A stretch of 64,000 bases of DNA from Poa pratensis (lineage: Eukaryota > Streptophyta > Magnoliopsida > Poales > Poaceae), in contig CAMZMU010000069.1 of assembly GCA_947311845.1 (NCBI GenBank), positions 14,030,891-14,094,890 on the forward strand, written 5' to 3'. The notes beneath the pieces are model-generated. The model did no database searches, was not told where the DNA came from, and was given only the letters and a program-made list of their open reading frames with translations. How positions within the stretch are numbered: position 1 is the stretch's first letter; each line of letters starts with the position of its first letter. Both the position numbers and the translations under genes were made by a program. Shown here in pieces: positions 1-9,690 of this stretch.

Positions 1-6
1 CGCGCC

Positions 7-447
7 GTGCCGCGCCTCATCTCCCGGCGGCCGGCGGCCCCGCCCCATCTGCTTGCCCCGGCCTATTCTCAATCTCTGATGGACGCCGACGATGAGGCCG
101 ATTTGGCCGAATGGGAAGCCATCCAGGCCGAGGAAGAAGCTGCAACAGCGCTGGCTCGACGAGAAGAAGAGGCATCCACCTACAGAAATCTCAAGAGGGC
201 ATGCCTCGAGCAGGTTAATTTCCCCTTCAAATTTCAGATTTCAATTTTAATTTTGATATCTATTTGTCTAGTAACCAGTAGTGTGCAGGAGATTGCTCAA
301 AGATTGATTTCGATTTCATTGTTGTAGGACACTCAACAAGCAAATGTTGCTGAAATCTTTGATCTAGCAAATGCCGTTGCCGAACCCGGAGTTCGGAGAC
401 CAATTGATGAATATGGTAGCTCTGAAATCAGAGATAAAATGAGATGA
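7..447 (+). pseudogene. Two-exon coding fragment, N-terminal part, identity unknown
   Basis: A GC-rich first exon (from about 7 to 213) encodes an acidic, Ala/Glu-rich stretch and ends at a good donor (CAG|GTTAAT). A second exon from 328, after TTGTAG, continues in frame (beginning DTQQANVAEIFDLANAV) and stops at 445-447. The window starts inside or just before this gene, so the true 5' end is not visible. The downstream hAT transposase piece lies in another frame and overlaps the stop. This suggests either an eroded transposase-like gene or a captured host fragment. I do not recognise the N-terminal region. Confidence 0.4.
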
Positions 448-707
448 GCGCTATTACACTTGTGTTGACATTACCTGTGGCAACAACATCAGTTGAGAGA
501 GTTATCTCGGCCATGAATATTATAAATTCAGATCTTCAAAACAGGATAGGGGATGATTGGTTCAATGATTTGATGATTTGCTATGTTGATAAAGAGATAT
601 TTGCAAAAATTGGTGACAAGAAGATTATGCTACGTTTTCATTCCTACAATAACCGTAGAGGTCATCTTCCTCGACAGTTTCGTCTTACGAACATGGATTC
701 AACTTGA
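444..707 (+). pseudogene. hAT-family transposase C-terminal dimerisation fragment
   Basis: The frame carries the C-terminal hAT signature: LTLPVATTSVERVISAMNII, followed by a run of charged residues and a short tail ending at 705-707. In intact hAT transposases this helix-rich segment mediates dimerisation near the C-terminus. Only about 85 residues remain, with no catalytic core upstream. The 120 bases after the stop are T-rich and look like a former 3' UTR. The piece resembles the hAT fragment at 9295-9690 but differs in sequence, so the two are separate old insertions. Confidence 0.7.
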
Positions 708-1902
708 AGGTACTATCTTATCAAAGTGTAGCACTATTTTGTATGTAGTTTTCTTTTTCTTTGTAATCAGTTTGTACTTGTGCTTGATGTAATATGGAAT
801 TGGATTTGTTTGGATCTTTCTTGTGTTGAATACACTTGTTTTTCTGCCAATTTTTTTTTAAAACTTATTTGTTCGACCTGGCTCAGTTCAATTCCTGGCT
901 CCGCCACTGGGTGCAATAAGCTTGTACAGGTGTTCTACATAATTCGTATTACATGACTTGTTCGGTTTGGTAAGACCAACCAATATATCTCTAGCACGAT
1001 TATGGTACATTGCATGGCGCACCGGGTAGGACGCCATGGTACATTATCTGACCTGTGGTGACTGGCGGCGTTATGCGACCATAATGTCCTAACCTGGAGC
1101 GTAGTGCAATGTAGCATGGCATCTTATCCAGAGCCTCATGTAAAATAGGGCCAGATTGTGAAATCTATGCAGAAGAAATTTCATTCATTATGTTCTCAAA
1201 TTTCAGAAAATGGTCAAATATGTCCATTTTACCCCGCGTGCGTGTGGTGCATTTTACTATGGCTGCGTCGTCGTCAAGACACTGGGACAAGGCAAGCTTC
1301 CGTGACTGTAATGACTTTTGTTTCTGTTTTTGCGTGAAGATGTGTTGCAAGAGTCGCATGCTGGAGTTGTTTTTGCTTGACTGTAATGACTTTGTTTCTG
1401 GATTAATACATACCATTTCTTAAAAGAATTCAATAATGCAACGAGAAATCATTGCAACAACAAGAAAATAAACCTTGAGAAGGCAACTAGTTCAAGCTTA
1501 CCATCCCTCAGTTTACGAACACCGGTCTGTTCTAGTGATCCTGACTCCTGAAGATTTGCGTGGCCTCTTGGGTGGCGCGATCATGACGCTAGCAAATTGA
1601 TCTCCTCAACAGTAGAGATCAGGATGGATCTGCCGTGATCTCAACAGTAGTGATCAGGATCGGCTGTGGATAGCCGGTTCCGCTGTGGAGATAGTGACAC
1701 GGATGGACGGACTGATGGGCATCGAGAAATTCTACAGTACTTCCAAGCAGGAACGCAAAGCACGTGCTGGGATATTTTAGGCGCATTCACGTGTCAGTTA
1801 GCCACGGGCATATATTGTCTTGTTTGTTTTGGTTGGCATCCTCCACCAGGTACCACGGAGCCTGCAATTCCATGGATGGCCACGTCTGAACCATCAACCC
1901 GG
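708..1902. other. Intergenic DNA, no gene seen
   Basis: I see no coding signature here. 860-1160 is mixed sequence with small inverted segments around ATGGTACATT (near 1003 and 1036). 1600-1670 contains a short local duplication of a phrase with AACAGTAG.GATCAGGAT. The segment ends at CCCGG (1898-1902), the left target-site duplication of the following LTR element. Confidence 0.5.
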
Positions 1903-2159
1903 TGTCACGGACTAGACTACCAGATGGGCCGAGATGGACTACCAGATGGACCAGCCTATGGGCCCAAGATGACGATGGGTGCAACTACAAAGGGCAAGCG
2001 ACGAACAGAACAGACGACTGAACTCCACTCCCCTGATCCCCTTCGTCTACCTCCCAAACCCTTTAATCTCTCCATGAGATTGCTTTTATCTACTCCCAAA
2101 CCCTAGATTCCCTCTCGAATCCCCCTTCCCTTGTATCCCAGCGATCTAGGTTCGTGACA
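1903..2159 (+). repeat. 5' LTR of the non-autonomous element
   Basis: Begins TGTCACGGACTAGAC and ends GGTTCGTGACA, so the termini form a TGTCAC/GTGACA inverted repeat. It is 257 bp and aligns over its whole length with 7512-7780. It contains C/T-rich runs near 2030-2130. Confidence 0.9.
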
Positions 2160-2162
2160 ATA

Positions 2163-2175
2163 TGGTATCAGAGCC
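2163..2175 (+). other. Primer binding site (tRNA-iMet type)
   Basis: TGGTATCAGAGCC begins four bases after the 5' LTR. It is the usual complement of the 3' end of plant initiator tRNA-Met, used by many Copia and some Gypsy elements. Confidence 0.9.
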
Positions 2176-4025
2176 AACCACACCGCTCTCCGCCGACACG
2201 ATGATCGATCCGTCCATGGATCCCTTCGATCGCGCCATTTTCGCGTGCAAGCAGATACTGGCCATGTTGAGCGCACGTGTGGTGCATCCGGAGGACTCGG
2301 AAGTCGACCAGGAGCTCGCGGACGTCTCCGACAACGGCACCAGCATCCCAGATGGTGCGGTGCCTTCCAAGTGTTGGACGATGGGTCTCAGCCCCAACGT
2401 CGGCGGCGCTGAGGTCCGATTCTCGTCTATGCAGACGGAGGACTCCGGTGCCGACCAGGAGCGGACGGTTGCGACAACTCAACCAACAACCCAGACGCTG
2501 CGGTGCCCGCCAAGTGTTCGACGCTGGGTCTCATCCCCAACGTCGGCAGCGTTGAAGTTGTCGAGTCCTCTCAGAAGTCGGGGATCATGTCCACAGTCAG
2601 TTCTGGACCTGTGGGAGCTCTGCCATCATCGACCATGCAACAGCTCGGGATCCTCAAGCCGGGCAAGCACACGCCCACCACTTGTTCGACAGATGTCCTC
2701 GACATCGACACCGACGCTAACAGCGCCAAGCGAGACGCTGACACCCTAGAGGGAGGCTTGGCGTCCACCCGTGTTGTAGCTGCACCTCTCCCTGCAAGCA
2801 CGCCACCACATCCTCCAGATCACCCCGGTTTACTTCTGGCTCGGCCACCGCCATGGCCTGTGTGGATGGCATTGGCGCCCTCGACGACGTCACCAACCAT
2901 CAGGTACACCCATGTCTTGGATCATGTCAGCAATACAAGTGGCAGTGCCCAGGATGACCGCACAGGATGGCTACCACATGGGCTAGTGGATCTGATGGAG
3001 TCTCATGTCTTTGGGTTTGTTGCCGTGTCGTGGGATCCCGGTGAGCAGCTGATCATGCCTTGGCTGTACTCTTGCATCTGTTGTCCGGTGAACATAATTG
3101 AGTGGAATCCAACTTGGCATCAACCTGGATTAGTTTTGGAGCGGCCACCGCCATGACCTCTGTGGAAGCCAATTTGGACACGCAGAAGAGCATTGTTGTC
3201 TGTTCCTCTAGGCATGTCTTTGACAACGACTCTGCAGGAGGCGTCCAAATCTGCACCAGACTCGCACAACAAGTGTTTGGCGTTGGACCTCAACCCCGAC
3301 ACCAGCACCACCCATGTCAGGGAGGCGCCGTGGACTGGACAAAATAGGCTTCATATTGTTCCTTTGATTGCGAATGCATTACATACACCTGTGTTTCGGC
3401 AGTTCACTATCCTCGGGGATGAAGTGGACACCACCCAGCTATACATCAGGATTGTGCCAGCAAGCACGTCATCCAGTCTTCAAGTACATGCATCGCTACT
3501 TATAGCTGCATGCAACGAGATTCAAGTGGGTAATGTCATGCCTCATGATCCCGAAAAGAAGCCTCAGTCAAGGGTTCGAACTTGGTTAGCAATTCCACCT
3601 TCTAGTTCTGAGGTATGTATGTTGCCTGGTGATTTGGAGAACCGTGACAAGCTCAACTTGCACAATATTTGCAATGGTCTTCCTATAGTCAATAACCAGT
3701 GGGCTTGCAAGATTAGTTCATGGAGTAGTATCATCATGTCCTCGTATCCAGGTGAGCATCTTATCCCTTGTGAGATGCCTCGGCTGTTCTCTTGCATTTA
3801 CTTTCAGATGAACAACTCTAAGTGGACTGGACAACAACTAACTACTGGAGATATTATGCCTGCGTCAGTACATAGTGCAATGTGTGGTCGTGATCCTGTT
3901 GGTAGCAGCTCATATTGCAAGCATAGCCATATCACTGGCCCCGTTGGTGGCATAGGATGTGCAGAATTTTTTCACCACATAGCATGCTCCCTATGATTAT
4001 TCAAGATGCTCATTCCACTACGGAG

Positions 4026-4457
4026 AGTATGTTTCGAGACTTAAGTGCAGCTGGTGCCATTTGGGAGAATTTATTACCAAGACCATCCCCTGATTTTGTG
4101 GCATTTTGTGGTAATACTGCTGGAGATCTGATCATGTTGCCTGTCACTATACCTTGGGACCCAGGGTGTGCAACCAGCTGAGTAGAGAACAGTTGCAATC
4201 TGAGTTATTGGAGCAGCATAATAGTGGCGAGAACACTTCCAGTGGAAGCAAGAACAGTGACTTGTGTAAAGCTTGGGTCACTGGTGAAAATTTCTTAGCA
4301 AGAGCATCCTCTGATTTTGCGGCATTCTGTGGTGATAGTAGTGGATGTCTAGTCATGTTGTCTATCACTGTACTTTGGGACCCAGTTTTCTGCTACCAGC
4401 TGAGCAGAGAAGTATTGTCAACTGAGTTGCCGGAACAACAGACTAGTGGTGAGTACA
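4026..4457 (+). repeat. Internal tandem duplication (~215-bp unit, diverged)
   Basis: Two adjacent segments, about 4026-4240 and 4241-4457, share the same order of phrases: a block with CCTCTGATTTTG/CCCCTGATTTTG, then GGCATT(T/C)TGTGGT, then ATCATGTTG/GTCATGTTG, then TTGGGACCCAG and CAGCTGAG(T/C)AGAGAA. Divergence is visible at many sites. A further related phrase (CCTTGTGAGATGCCTCGGCTG) occurs near 3768 and 3057. The internal region therefore appears to have grown by repeated local duplication. Confidence 0.65.
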
Positions 4458-4719
4458 TCATATGCCAGGAGAGGAATGATTCTTATTTGCAAAGAGTGAG
4501 ATGTTGTGCTCTGCATGTTTGGGCACTTAAAAACACCCTTAAGGAGCTGCAACGTCAATGTTAGAAATCAGTAGAGAAATTCTCGGTTGGCCAGTCAAGA
4601 AGTTTTGGTACAGGTCCTAGTGTGACGTGGTGCTTTTGGTTACATCCTGGGGCTGCAGAACATCGAACCGAGTTACAAAAGGTGAAGCCAATTGGTGTTC
4701 AGATTACTCTGTTGCTACC

Positions 4720-7206
4720 TGAAAGAACATGGTTGCCCCATGTGAGGTTTTGGTACTTAATGACAATCCTTATGGACTAATGTGTATATTGAGATATCCT
4801 TGTAGGTTTGTCCATAGGTAACACTTGAACTCCATGTGTTGGATTCAAGGATGAATGCCTTGAAGGTCATTTGATATAATGAACATATTTGCGATGATCA
4901 AGAAAGAAGAAAATATATAATGTTGATCAAGGCGAAGTTGAAAAGAATGTGGATTCAAGTGATCAACACACAAAGCTAAATGTTGCACCATGTGGGATCA
5001 TGTGATCCAATGGTATGGTAAGCAATTGTCTATATAGCTTTGTGAACTAACCCATGATGTGTATATGTGGAGTATCCATGTGGGTTTAGGTATCTTCCCA
5101 TGGGTTTGTATCAAAAGGAAGATTTCATATAACCTATGGAGGATGACGTCAAGTGGTAGACGTCATCAAGATAATGGTCGAAGTGAAGATGTGCCTTAGA
5201 GAGACTCTTCCATAATGGTGTATGGGGGAGCGACATGTGAGTCTTCATCAAGCAAAGCGCAATCAAGAAAGGTGGTCCACTTGAAGAGATCAAAATTGTC
5301 ATCATCTAGCTCAAGTGGAATGCGCAAGGCAAAGGTATGATCTTGATAGGGTTTCTATTTTACCGGTCTCATGGTGTTAGTTGGGAGACCGGGTTATAGG
5401 ATAGTTTCCGTTCCATCAAGAGGGGCTCTCAAATGAGTAACTTGATCGTATTATCGTAGAGAGCTCAAACCTTTGCATCTCTAGCATCATCTTTCTTGGT
5501 TCTTCTTTGGTTTTTATCTTTGTTGGGTTTTGGTGCTTGTCGTGATCTTCATGACAAGCTCATGTTCTTCGAAAACAGATTTCGCATGGAAAACTTGTTG
5601 CGTTTTCGGTGTTGGAAATATCATCGGTTTATCCTTGAGGAAAGTTTCACACCTTCCTATGTGTGGTGACTTTATTCTATTTATGGTTTTTGTAAGGAAG
5701 TTCTTGTCCTTATCTTTCCAACCTCGTTGGTCTCATCTTGTTTGGAGTTTCCTTGCGAAAGTTATTGCAGTTCTGGTACCAGGCTAACTTTCACCTGACG
5801 GTAGTACCGCTAGGTGCAGCTGTAGTACCGCTCCTCCTGGAGCGGAACTACTGCAGTGCCCAGTAGGACTTCCAATGGCGGTAGTACCGCGGTCGGTACC
5901 GCTGCCCATCAGGCAGTGGTACTACCGCTGGAGCTACCGCCAGAGGTACCACTAGGAGGGATTTAGCCTCGGGTATCCTTATGGTACCCCGGCGGTAGTG
6001 GCCTCGTAGTACTGCTGGATTTATTCATTTAAGTCCAGCGGTAGTACCGGCAACTCCGGCGGTAGTACCGCTACCTGGAGGCAGCGGTAGCCCTTGCGGT
6101 ACCGCATCAGCTGGGAAGCGATGCTGCACTGGGTACCGCCAGGATACCCGCGGCGGTAGTACCGCTGGGCTCGGCGGTAGTACCGCTGGGCACGAGAACT
6201 GCACATAACGGTCAGATTTTCGGGGGACCTATTTAAGGGGTCTTCTTCCCCAACGGTTCCCCAACTCTACAGCTCGTGTTTTGCCCCCATTGCTGACCCT
6301 CCTTGAGCTTGCTATCTCTCTATCCCTCCAATGATTCTTGCTCATTCTTGAGGGAAAAGAGAGAGGAGATCTAGATCTACTATTCCACCAATCAATCTCT
6401 CCTCTTAGTGAGGGGTAGACTTTGGATCTAGATCTTGGGATTCATTTGGTTGTTTCCTTGCTCTTCCTCCCATCTTCCTCCATAGCATTTGTTGCTTTGG
6501 TGGGATTTGAGAGTGAAGGGCTTTGAGCACTTCTTGTGTTCTTGCCATTGCATTAGGTGCATCGGTTTGAGTCCTCCACGGTTATACTTGGAAGTAAAGT
6601 TTGAGAAGCTTATTACTCTTTGTGGATTGCCTCTTGGGTTGCTTGTAACTCTAGGAGGCCATTGTGGATTTTGGAAGCCTCAACTTGTTGCGAGGTGCTC
6701 CGGGACATTGTTGGGAGGCTCCAACTCATTGTGGAGTTCCCCGACCTTTGTGTACGGCTTGGTCAACGCCTCGAAGGTGACCTCATAGTGGAAGAGCTAC
6801 GCCTTCACCGGCAAAGCTCAGGGAGAATAGAGTGAGCACATCCGTGCTATTGGAGCGCCTAGGTGGCTCCACACTCCTCCAACGTAGACGTACTTCCCTT
6901 GGGAAGGAACTACGGGAAACATCTCCTCGTGTCCACTTTGCGGTTATCTCTATACCCGAACTCTTATTTATGCATTTACCTTTGTGATAGCCATCGAGCT
7001 TGAAGTTATCTATCTTGCTATCACTTAGTGGTTGTTCTTGTCTAGCATAAGTCGTTGGTGCACATAGGTGAACCTAGCTTGGTTAGGTTTTGTGCTTGAT
7101 AAATTAAACGTTAGTTTTATTCCGCATTTATTCAAGCCTAAACCGTAATTATTTCAAAACGCCTATTCACCCCCCCCCCCTCTAGGCGACATCCTTTGCA
7201 CTTTCA
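4720..7206 (+). mobile_element. Solo LTR of a Sirevirus-like Copia element
   Basis: A single 2487-bp LTR begins TGAAAGAACATGG and ends TTTGCACTTTCA (TGAAAG/CTTTCA termini). It is flanked by a perfect 5-bp duplication CTACC at 4715-4719 and 7207-7211. It is homologous over its length to the LTR at 56879-59449, which lies in reverse orientation. No primer site, coding region or second LTR is present, so internal and partner-LTR sequence was lost by LTR-LTR recombination. The insertion sits inside the older non-autonomous element. Assignment to the Sirevirus/Maximus lineage is my inference from the clustered palindromes in the LTR and from the polypurine tracts in the 57-61 kb relative. Confidence 0.9.
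5796..6192 (+). repeat. Cluster of GCGGTAGTACCGC-type palindromes inside the LTR
   Basis: The core CGGTAGTACCG, or a one-arm variant of it, occurs about ten times in 400 bp, for example at 5799-5811, 5878-5890, 6038-6050, 6058-6070, 6152-6164 and 6172-6184. The block is GC-rich within an otherwise AT-richer LTR. The related LTR has the same kind of cluster at 57990-58290. Palindrome clusters in LTRs are a described trait of Sireviruses in maize and other grasses. Confidence 0.8.
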
Positions 7207-7497
7207 CTACCATTTCTCATGCCATTGCAGCAAAAGCATGGTGGTTTGGTTCTTCTTCAAAGAATTTTGCCAACAACCCAATGTCTGCTACATTGCAAAA
7301 GTGACTTGGTAGGGTGTATGGCTAGTTCGCCAATCACAACGCCATGGATCCAGGTGCACAACTTAGACAAACAACTCCAGATGTTGTTCCATCCCAACCA
7401 GTTCCATATATTTGGGCAAGTCATCAACTCAATGTTCTATGGTTGTGGGATCCTGGTGGTTTGAAACCAACACTCGCCTTGAGGGCAAGCCAAAATT

Positions 7498-7511
7498 TAA
7501 GGAGAAGGGAA
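7498..7511 (+). other. Polypurine tract of the non-autonomous element
   Basis: An all-purine run, AAGGAGAAGGGAA, ends directly at the TG of the 3' LTR. This is the expected position of the plus-strand primer. Confidence 0.8.
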
Positions 7512-7780
7512 TGTCACAGACTAGACTACCAGATGTGCCGAGATGGACTATGGATCAGCCTATGAGCCCAAGATGATGATGCGCGCAACTACAAAGGGCA
7601 AGCGACGGAACAAAGAGAAGGACGAACAGAACAGACGACTGAACTCTACTCCCCTGATCCCCTTCGTCTACCTCCCAAACCCTTGTATCTCTCCATGAGA
7701 TTGCTTCTATCTACTCCCAAACCCTAGATTCCCTCTCGAATCCCCCTTCACTTGTATCCCAGCGATCTAGGTTCGTGACA
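7512..7780 (+). repeat. 3' LTR of the non-autonomous element
   Basis: 269 bp, beginning TGTCACAGACTAGAC and ending GGTTCGTGACA. Relative to the 5' LTR it has a deletion near 7545, an insertion near 7612 and scattered substitutions. The target duplication CCCGG follows at 7781-7785. Confidence 0.9.
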
Positions 7781-7889
7781 CCCGGCCTCACCGTTGAAAA
7801 GACAAAAAACAATTGGAGGGTTCAAAAAAAAATGGACTACAGCGAAGTTGATGGTGATTCGCGAAAGAATCACAAACTTTGCTGGACCC

Positions 7890-8225
7890 ATGCTTCAAAG
7901 AGGATTTTTCCTAGCAAGATTCTGTTCAGTAGCTTGCATGAAGTTTTAGCCTTTCAGGGAATTCATTGTCGGCAGCAAAGAAGAGCGGAGGTTAAACTAT
8001 TGAGACGTCGTTGAAAACATATATGATATTACAGTCGGGTCATTTTTTTTTCTCTTTTCTACTTGTTGTGCTAACTGTGAGCAAAAAAGCCACAAGAGAT
8101 TGCTGCACCTGATAGTTGTTGCTTCATAGATTTTTCATTCATTCAAAAAGGCTGATAGATTTGTGCAAGACGGCAAATTTACAAGAGCAACCTCTTCACT
8201 AGGGCACCACCATCACAAGGGAAGC
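7890..8225. repeat. Dispersed ~330-bp segment, copy 1 (matches 25905-26225)
   Basis: The segment runs from CCATGCTTCAAAGAGGATTT to AACCTCTTCACTAG and matches 25905-26225 in the same orientation with small indels. Shared phrases include GAATTCATT, AGCAAAGAAGAG, TAACTGTGAGCA and TTTACAAGAGCAACC. Copy 2 lies immediately beyond the stop codon of the GT31 gene on its 3' side, so this copy may be a duplicated piece of that 3' flank, or both may be an unnamed repeat. No coding frame is conserved between them. Confidence 0.75.
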
Positions 8226-9294
8226 TAGCTTGTCCTTTCTTTTAGGGCGTGTTTGGTTAGAACATCTCCAACTACGGTGGGCAAATTTGGCACCTAATTT
8301 GAGTGTTGACACGTCTGAACGAGTCCGCTTTGGACCCTCAAAAGCATATGTGTCCAGCCATATCACTCTAAAATGATCGGTCAATTATATGTGATTGATG
8401 GGGATGGAGAGAGGGGATAAAAGAAATAATAAAGAAATGAATAAGTGGTCTGGGGTGGACCGCGTCCTACATGGCCGACTATCCGGACATGCCCGACCAC
8501 CCTCATTTCCACCCCATATATGGGCTGACTATGGGGGTGTACTGGACAATCCAGACACATAGGGTCGCAGTGAGGGATCCGATTGGGTGACACTTTTCCT
8601 TCTCTCCTGTCTTGGTTGTCCATCCGAACAAATAGGGAGAATTTTGTTATACATGACATGTAATAAACGATGAAGAAAAGCAAGTTTAAACCACAGGGGT
8701 CACAAGATTTTAACGTTGTCCAGCCAGCAAAATTTTACTATTTTGGTAGAGGTTACAAACATCGGGATTCTCAATTGATCGACTTATCCCGTGCGACGGA
8801 TTACAAGACATATATATAGTGGTGATGAATACTTATGCAACCACTTTGCTTGACCCAAGCCTGCAACGACGGACTTCCCTTCGCTCCCACAGAATTTAGC
8901 CTTCATCTTCCTTATATTGAATTTAGATTACAACAAAATAACAAGTTTGAGTGGACCCGTTAGAGACGCTTCATTTCCATACAATCTGGTCCGGCATCGG
9001 CCCGACACGACACGTGAATAAAAGCTTTAGGCCGGGTTTCAGCCCGACACGGACTATGGCCAATTCTTAAGGCTGGCCATATATAAAAGCAGTGGCGGAG
9101 CTCGAAAAGAAATCATGGGCGGACCAGACTATAAGAAAGCACAAAAAATTGCTCTAAACCAATACCACTTCATATTAGTCATTTGTTCATTAGCACATGC
9201 ATACATCATATATATATAGAATTAGTAAACAAAAGAAGCTATACCAAAAGAAGCTACACAATAGTCAACAGATGTGTACGCAGGGAGATACATA
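8226..9294. other. Intergenic, transposon debris
   Basis: From 8250, AACATCTCCAAC... followed by GC-richer sequence with several CCGGAC phrases (8460-8560) looks like one end of an eroded DNA transposon; I could not place a matching right end. 8680-9060 has no gene signature. 9000-9060 repeats GGCCGG/GGCCCGACACG phrases. The last 200 bases are probably the 3' flank of the hAT fragment that follows on the minus strand. Confidence 0.4.
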
Positions 9295-9690
9295 CTACAA
9301 ATCAGCACTTCGATTTTTGATCCTTCTAAAATCTGCAATCACATCATCGTAGTTGTATTTCTCCAGAATAGCACTCTCAATGTTAGTTAAGATCTGGTTC
9401 GCAAGATTGTCATCTTCCATCTTATTGCGCAACCTTATTTTAATAATCTTCATATTAGAAAATACGCGTTCAGCACTCGCCGTAGAAACCGGAAGGGTAA
9501 TAAGCAGGCGGAGTAACTTTTCAATCAAATTGTAAATAGTATGTCTTCCCGTCTCCACAAGGCATCGACAAAGATCAATCAATGCTGATATATTCTTCAG
9601 CTCTTCATCTTTGGAAGCATCCGAAAAAACTACAGTTAGTAGGCATGTAGCCCGTAGGCTCTACAATTGTCCCACCAGGAAGTTCATCTA
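9295..9690 (-). pseudogene. hAT-family transposase C-terminal exon
   Basis: On the minus strand a frame open from about 9690 to the stop at 9295-9297 reads through SDASKDEELKNIS, then LITLPVSTASAERVFSNMK, then an Asp/Asn-rich tail ending KNRSADL. This is the hAT C-terminal dimerisation region and the last exon of such a gene. The frame is intact here and probably starts at a splice acceptor (TTGTAG near 9668). Upstream I do not find the BED finger or the catalytic core, so I call it a fragment. It lies in opposite orientation to the hAT fragment at 444-707. Confidence 0.75.

Larger units (their letters stand above)
1903..7780 (+). mobile_element. Complete non-autonomous LTR retrotransposon (LARD-like)
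   Basis: All structural parts are present. The 5' LTR is 1903-2159 and the 3' LTR 7512-7780, both TG...CA. A tRNA-Met-type primer site lies at 2163-2175, a polypurine tract at 7498-7511, and a perfect 5-bp target duplication CCCGG at 1898-1902 and 7781-7785. The internal region has no recognisable gag, protease, integrase or reverse transcriptase, only open but low-information frames and internal duplications. It must have been mobilised in trans. It was later hit by a Sirevirus-like element that left the solo LTR at 4720-7206; without that insertion and one copy of its 5-bp duplication the element is about 3.4 kb. The LTRs differ at many sites and by about 12 bp in length, so the insertion is not recent. 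Confidence 0.9.

Noticed and set aside
2162..3996. Series of overlapping open frames inside the non-autonomous LTR element, starting MVSEPTTPLSADTM
   Set aside because: The first frame begins on the primer binding site itself, frames on several strands overlap, and none shows gag or pol motifs. Best read as non-coding internal sequence.
8250..8600. Possible complete DNA transposon starting AACATCTCCAAC
   Set aside because: I could not find a matching inverted right end or a target duplication.
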